Source: Alphaproteobacteria bacterium (GTDB taxonomy: Bacteria; Pseudomonadota; Alphaproteobacteria; ATCC43930; CGMCC-115725). Taken from it: a stretch of 6,947 bases of DNA. The notes below the pieces were generated by a model that saw only the letters and a program-made list of their open reading frames with translations, did no database searches and had not been told where the DNA came from. The DNA is taken from the NCBI GenBank assembly GCA_017353855.1, contig JAFMSA010000222.1, positions 1-6,947 on the forward strand, in the 5' to 3' direction. Positions 6,524-6,947 of the stretch are shown piece after piece. Position numbers and translations under genes: made by a program. Every line of letters begins with the position of its first letter. The stretch's first letter is position 1.

Positions 6524-6552
6524 TTGCTTTCGGCGGGCGGCCTCGCTATATA
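6524..6552 (+). promoter_or_regulatory. Probable sigma-70-type promoter of rpmI-rplT
   Basis: TTGCTT (6524-6529) and TATATA (6547-6552, preceded by C as in the common CTATAT form) are separated by exactly 17 bases. This is the best promoter match in the window, in the alphaproteobacterial housekeeping style where TTG matters most in the -35. Transcription would begin near 6559-6560, giving a leader of about 70 bases before the rpmI ATG. That leader contains a small hairpin (GAGG and CCTC around 6585-6597). It would allow the ribosomal protein genes to be expressed apart from thrS-infC. Confidence 0.65.
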
Positions 6553-6628
6553 GCGCGCCTCGAATGGGCGGCGGGTGACGTTGACGAGGCGTGCCTCCGC
6601 GCGGCAAGCCCCTGACACGGATATCGAG

Positions 6629-6832
6629 ATGCCCAAACTCAAAACAAAGAGCGGCGCCAAGAAGCGTTTCGGCCGCACCGCGACCGGGAAGATCAAGGTG
6701 GCGCACTCCCAAAAGCGCCATCTGTTGATCAACAAAGACAAGCAGGCAAAGCGTAAGGCGCGCGGCACGAAGACGCTCGAGAAAGGCGACGCCAATCTCG
6801 TGTTGACCTACATGCCTTACCTGCGGGGGTGA
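6629..6832 (+). CDS. rpmI: 50S ribosomal protein L35
   Basis: This small, very basic protein of the large ribosomal subunit has 67 residues, the normal length for the family. It begins MPKLKTKSGAKKRF and continues with KIKVAHSQKRHLL and NKDKQAKRKARG, the standard L35 signatures. The frame is open upstream to a GTG at 6575, but the family start MPKLKT fixes the ATG at 6629. The Shine-Dalgarno is only partial (GGA at 6619-6621, 7 bases upstream). rplT starts 3 bases after the stop, so the two are surely co-transcribed and probably translationally coupled. In E. coli L20 represses this operon; no L20-binding leader could be recognised here. Confidence 0.97.
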   Translation: MPKLKTKSGAKKRFGRTATGKIKVAHSQKRHLLINKDKQAKRKARGTKTLEKGDANLVLTYMPYLRG

Positions 6833-6835
6833 GAG

Positions 6836-6947
6836 ATGGCGCGTGTCAAACGGGGGGTTACGACCCATGCCCGTCACAAGAAGGTTCTCGGTCTCGCCAA
6901 AGGGTACAGGGGTCGCGGGAGCACCGCCTACCGCGTCGCGATCGAAA
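6836..6947 (+). CDS. rplT: 50S ribosomal protein L20 (5' part only)
   Basis: L20 binds 23S rRNA early in 50S assembly. The window shows the first 37 codons, beginning MARVKRGVTTHARHKKVL and continuing GLAKGYRGRGSTAYRVAIE, a characteristic L20 N-terminal extension that reaches into the rRNA. The rest, normally about 80 more residues, lies beyond the window. A GGTGAG Shine-Dalgarno overlaps the rpmI stop codon just upstream of the ATG, so ribosomes leaving rpmI can reinitiate here. In related genomes pheS and pheT often follow. Confidence 0.97.
   Translation, partial: MARVKRGVTTHARHKKVLGLAKGYRGRGSTAYRVAIE

Larger units (their letters stand above)
5971..6628. other. 658-base gene-free stretch between infC and rpmI
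   Basis: No frame here has recognisable protein features. The minus-strand frames (for example 5954-6190 and 6187-6795) and the plus frame 6275-6553 overlap each other or known genes and are rich in Arg, Ala and Pro, as expected of noncoding GC-rich DNA. I saw no tRNA, no T-rich intrinsic terminator behind infC and no transposase remnant. Visible structure is a run of hairpins at 6157-6251, a small CCCC/GGGG hairpin at 6361-6372 and the rpmI promoter at 6524-6552. The infC transcript must end somewhere in the first part. Confidence 0.6.

Noticed and set aside
6553..6628. An L20-binding autoregulatory leader before rpmI
   Set aside because: The leader is only about 70 bases and shows just one small hairpin; no L20-leader structure known from E. 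coli or Firmicutes could be recognised.
6187..6795. A 202-residue minus-strand open frame covering part of the spacer and rpmI
   Set aside because: It is antisense to rpmI, whose protein is unmistakable. The part outside rpmI shows no domain, and the hydrophobic N-terminal look comes from the antisense of lysine-rich L35 codons.
1..6947. CRISPR array, insertion sequence, phage or defence system, tRNA or rRNA gene
   Set aside because: No regularly spaced repeats, transposase or integrase motifs, attachment-site duplications or tRNA cloverleaf signals were seen. The gene content is ordinary housekeeping plus envelope and hydrolase genes.

Overview
The window looks like an ordinary, high-GC (low-to-mid 60s % by eye) piece of an alphaproteobacterial chromosome. 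The best evidence is the character of the conserved proteins (ThrRS, IF3, L35, L20, and a MepA with close alphaproteobacterial-type motifs), weak or absent Shine-Dalgarno sequences at several starts, and a TTG-n17-TATA promoter of alphaproteobacterial style. I cannot name the genus; a Rhodospirillales-like organism is a guess.

Layout. The left part (1-1972) is on the minus strand: a secreted penicillin-insensitive murein endopeptidase (mepA, its 3' end cut by the window edge) lies downstream of an ABHD10-like alpha/beta hydrolase, with a 303-base hairpin-rich gap (908-1210) between them. At about 1973-1996 the direction flips. All later genes are on the plus strand: a family-4 glycosyltransferase (1997-3196), threonyl-tRNA synthetase thrS (3391-5379), translation initiation factor IF3 infC (5434-5970), a 658-base gene-free stretch (5971-6628), ribosomal protein L35 rpmI (6629-6832) and the beginning of L20 rplT (6836 to the edge).

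How the genes work together. thrS-infC-rpmI-rplT is the classic translation gene cluster of bacteria. Here it seems split into two transcription units: thrS-infC, separated by 54 bases, and rpmI-rplT, separated by 3 bases and preceded by a good promoter at 6524-6552. The left-hand genes (cell-wall hydrolase, serine hydrolase, glycosyltransferase) are neighbours with no visible functional link to translation.

I found no mobile element, CRISPR array, tRNA, rRNA or defence system, and no convincing undescribed system. The most interesting signals are at the infC start. The best-spaced ribosome binding site points to a non-canonical AUA start codon. A 15-codon mini-ORF with its own ribosome binding site ends inside that start codon. 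The two unexplained gene-free stretches, both rich in short perfect hairpins, are second-tier observations.
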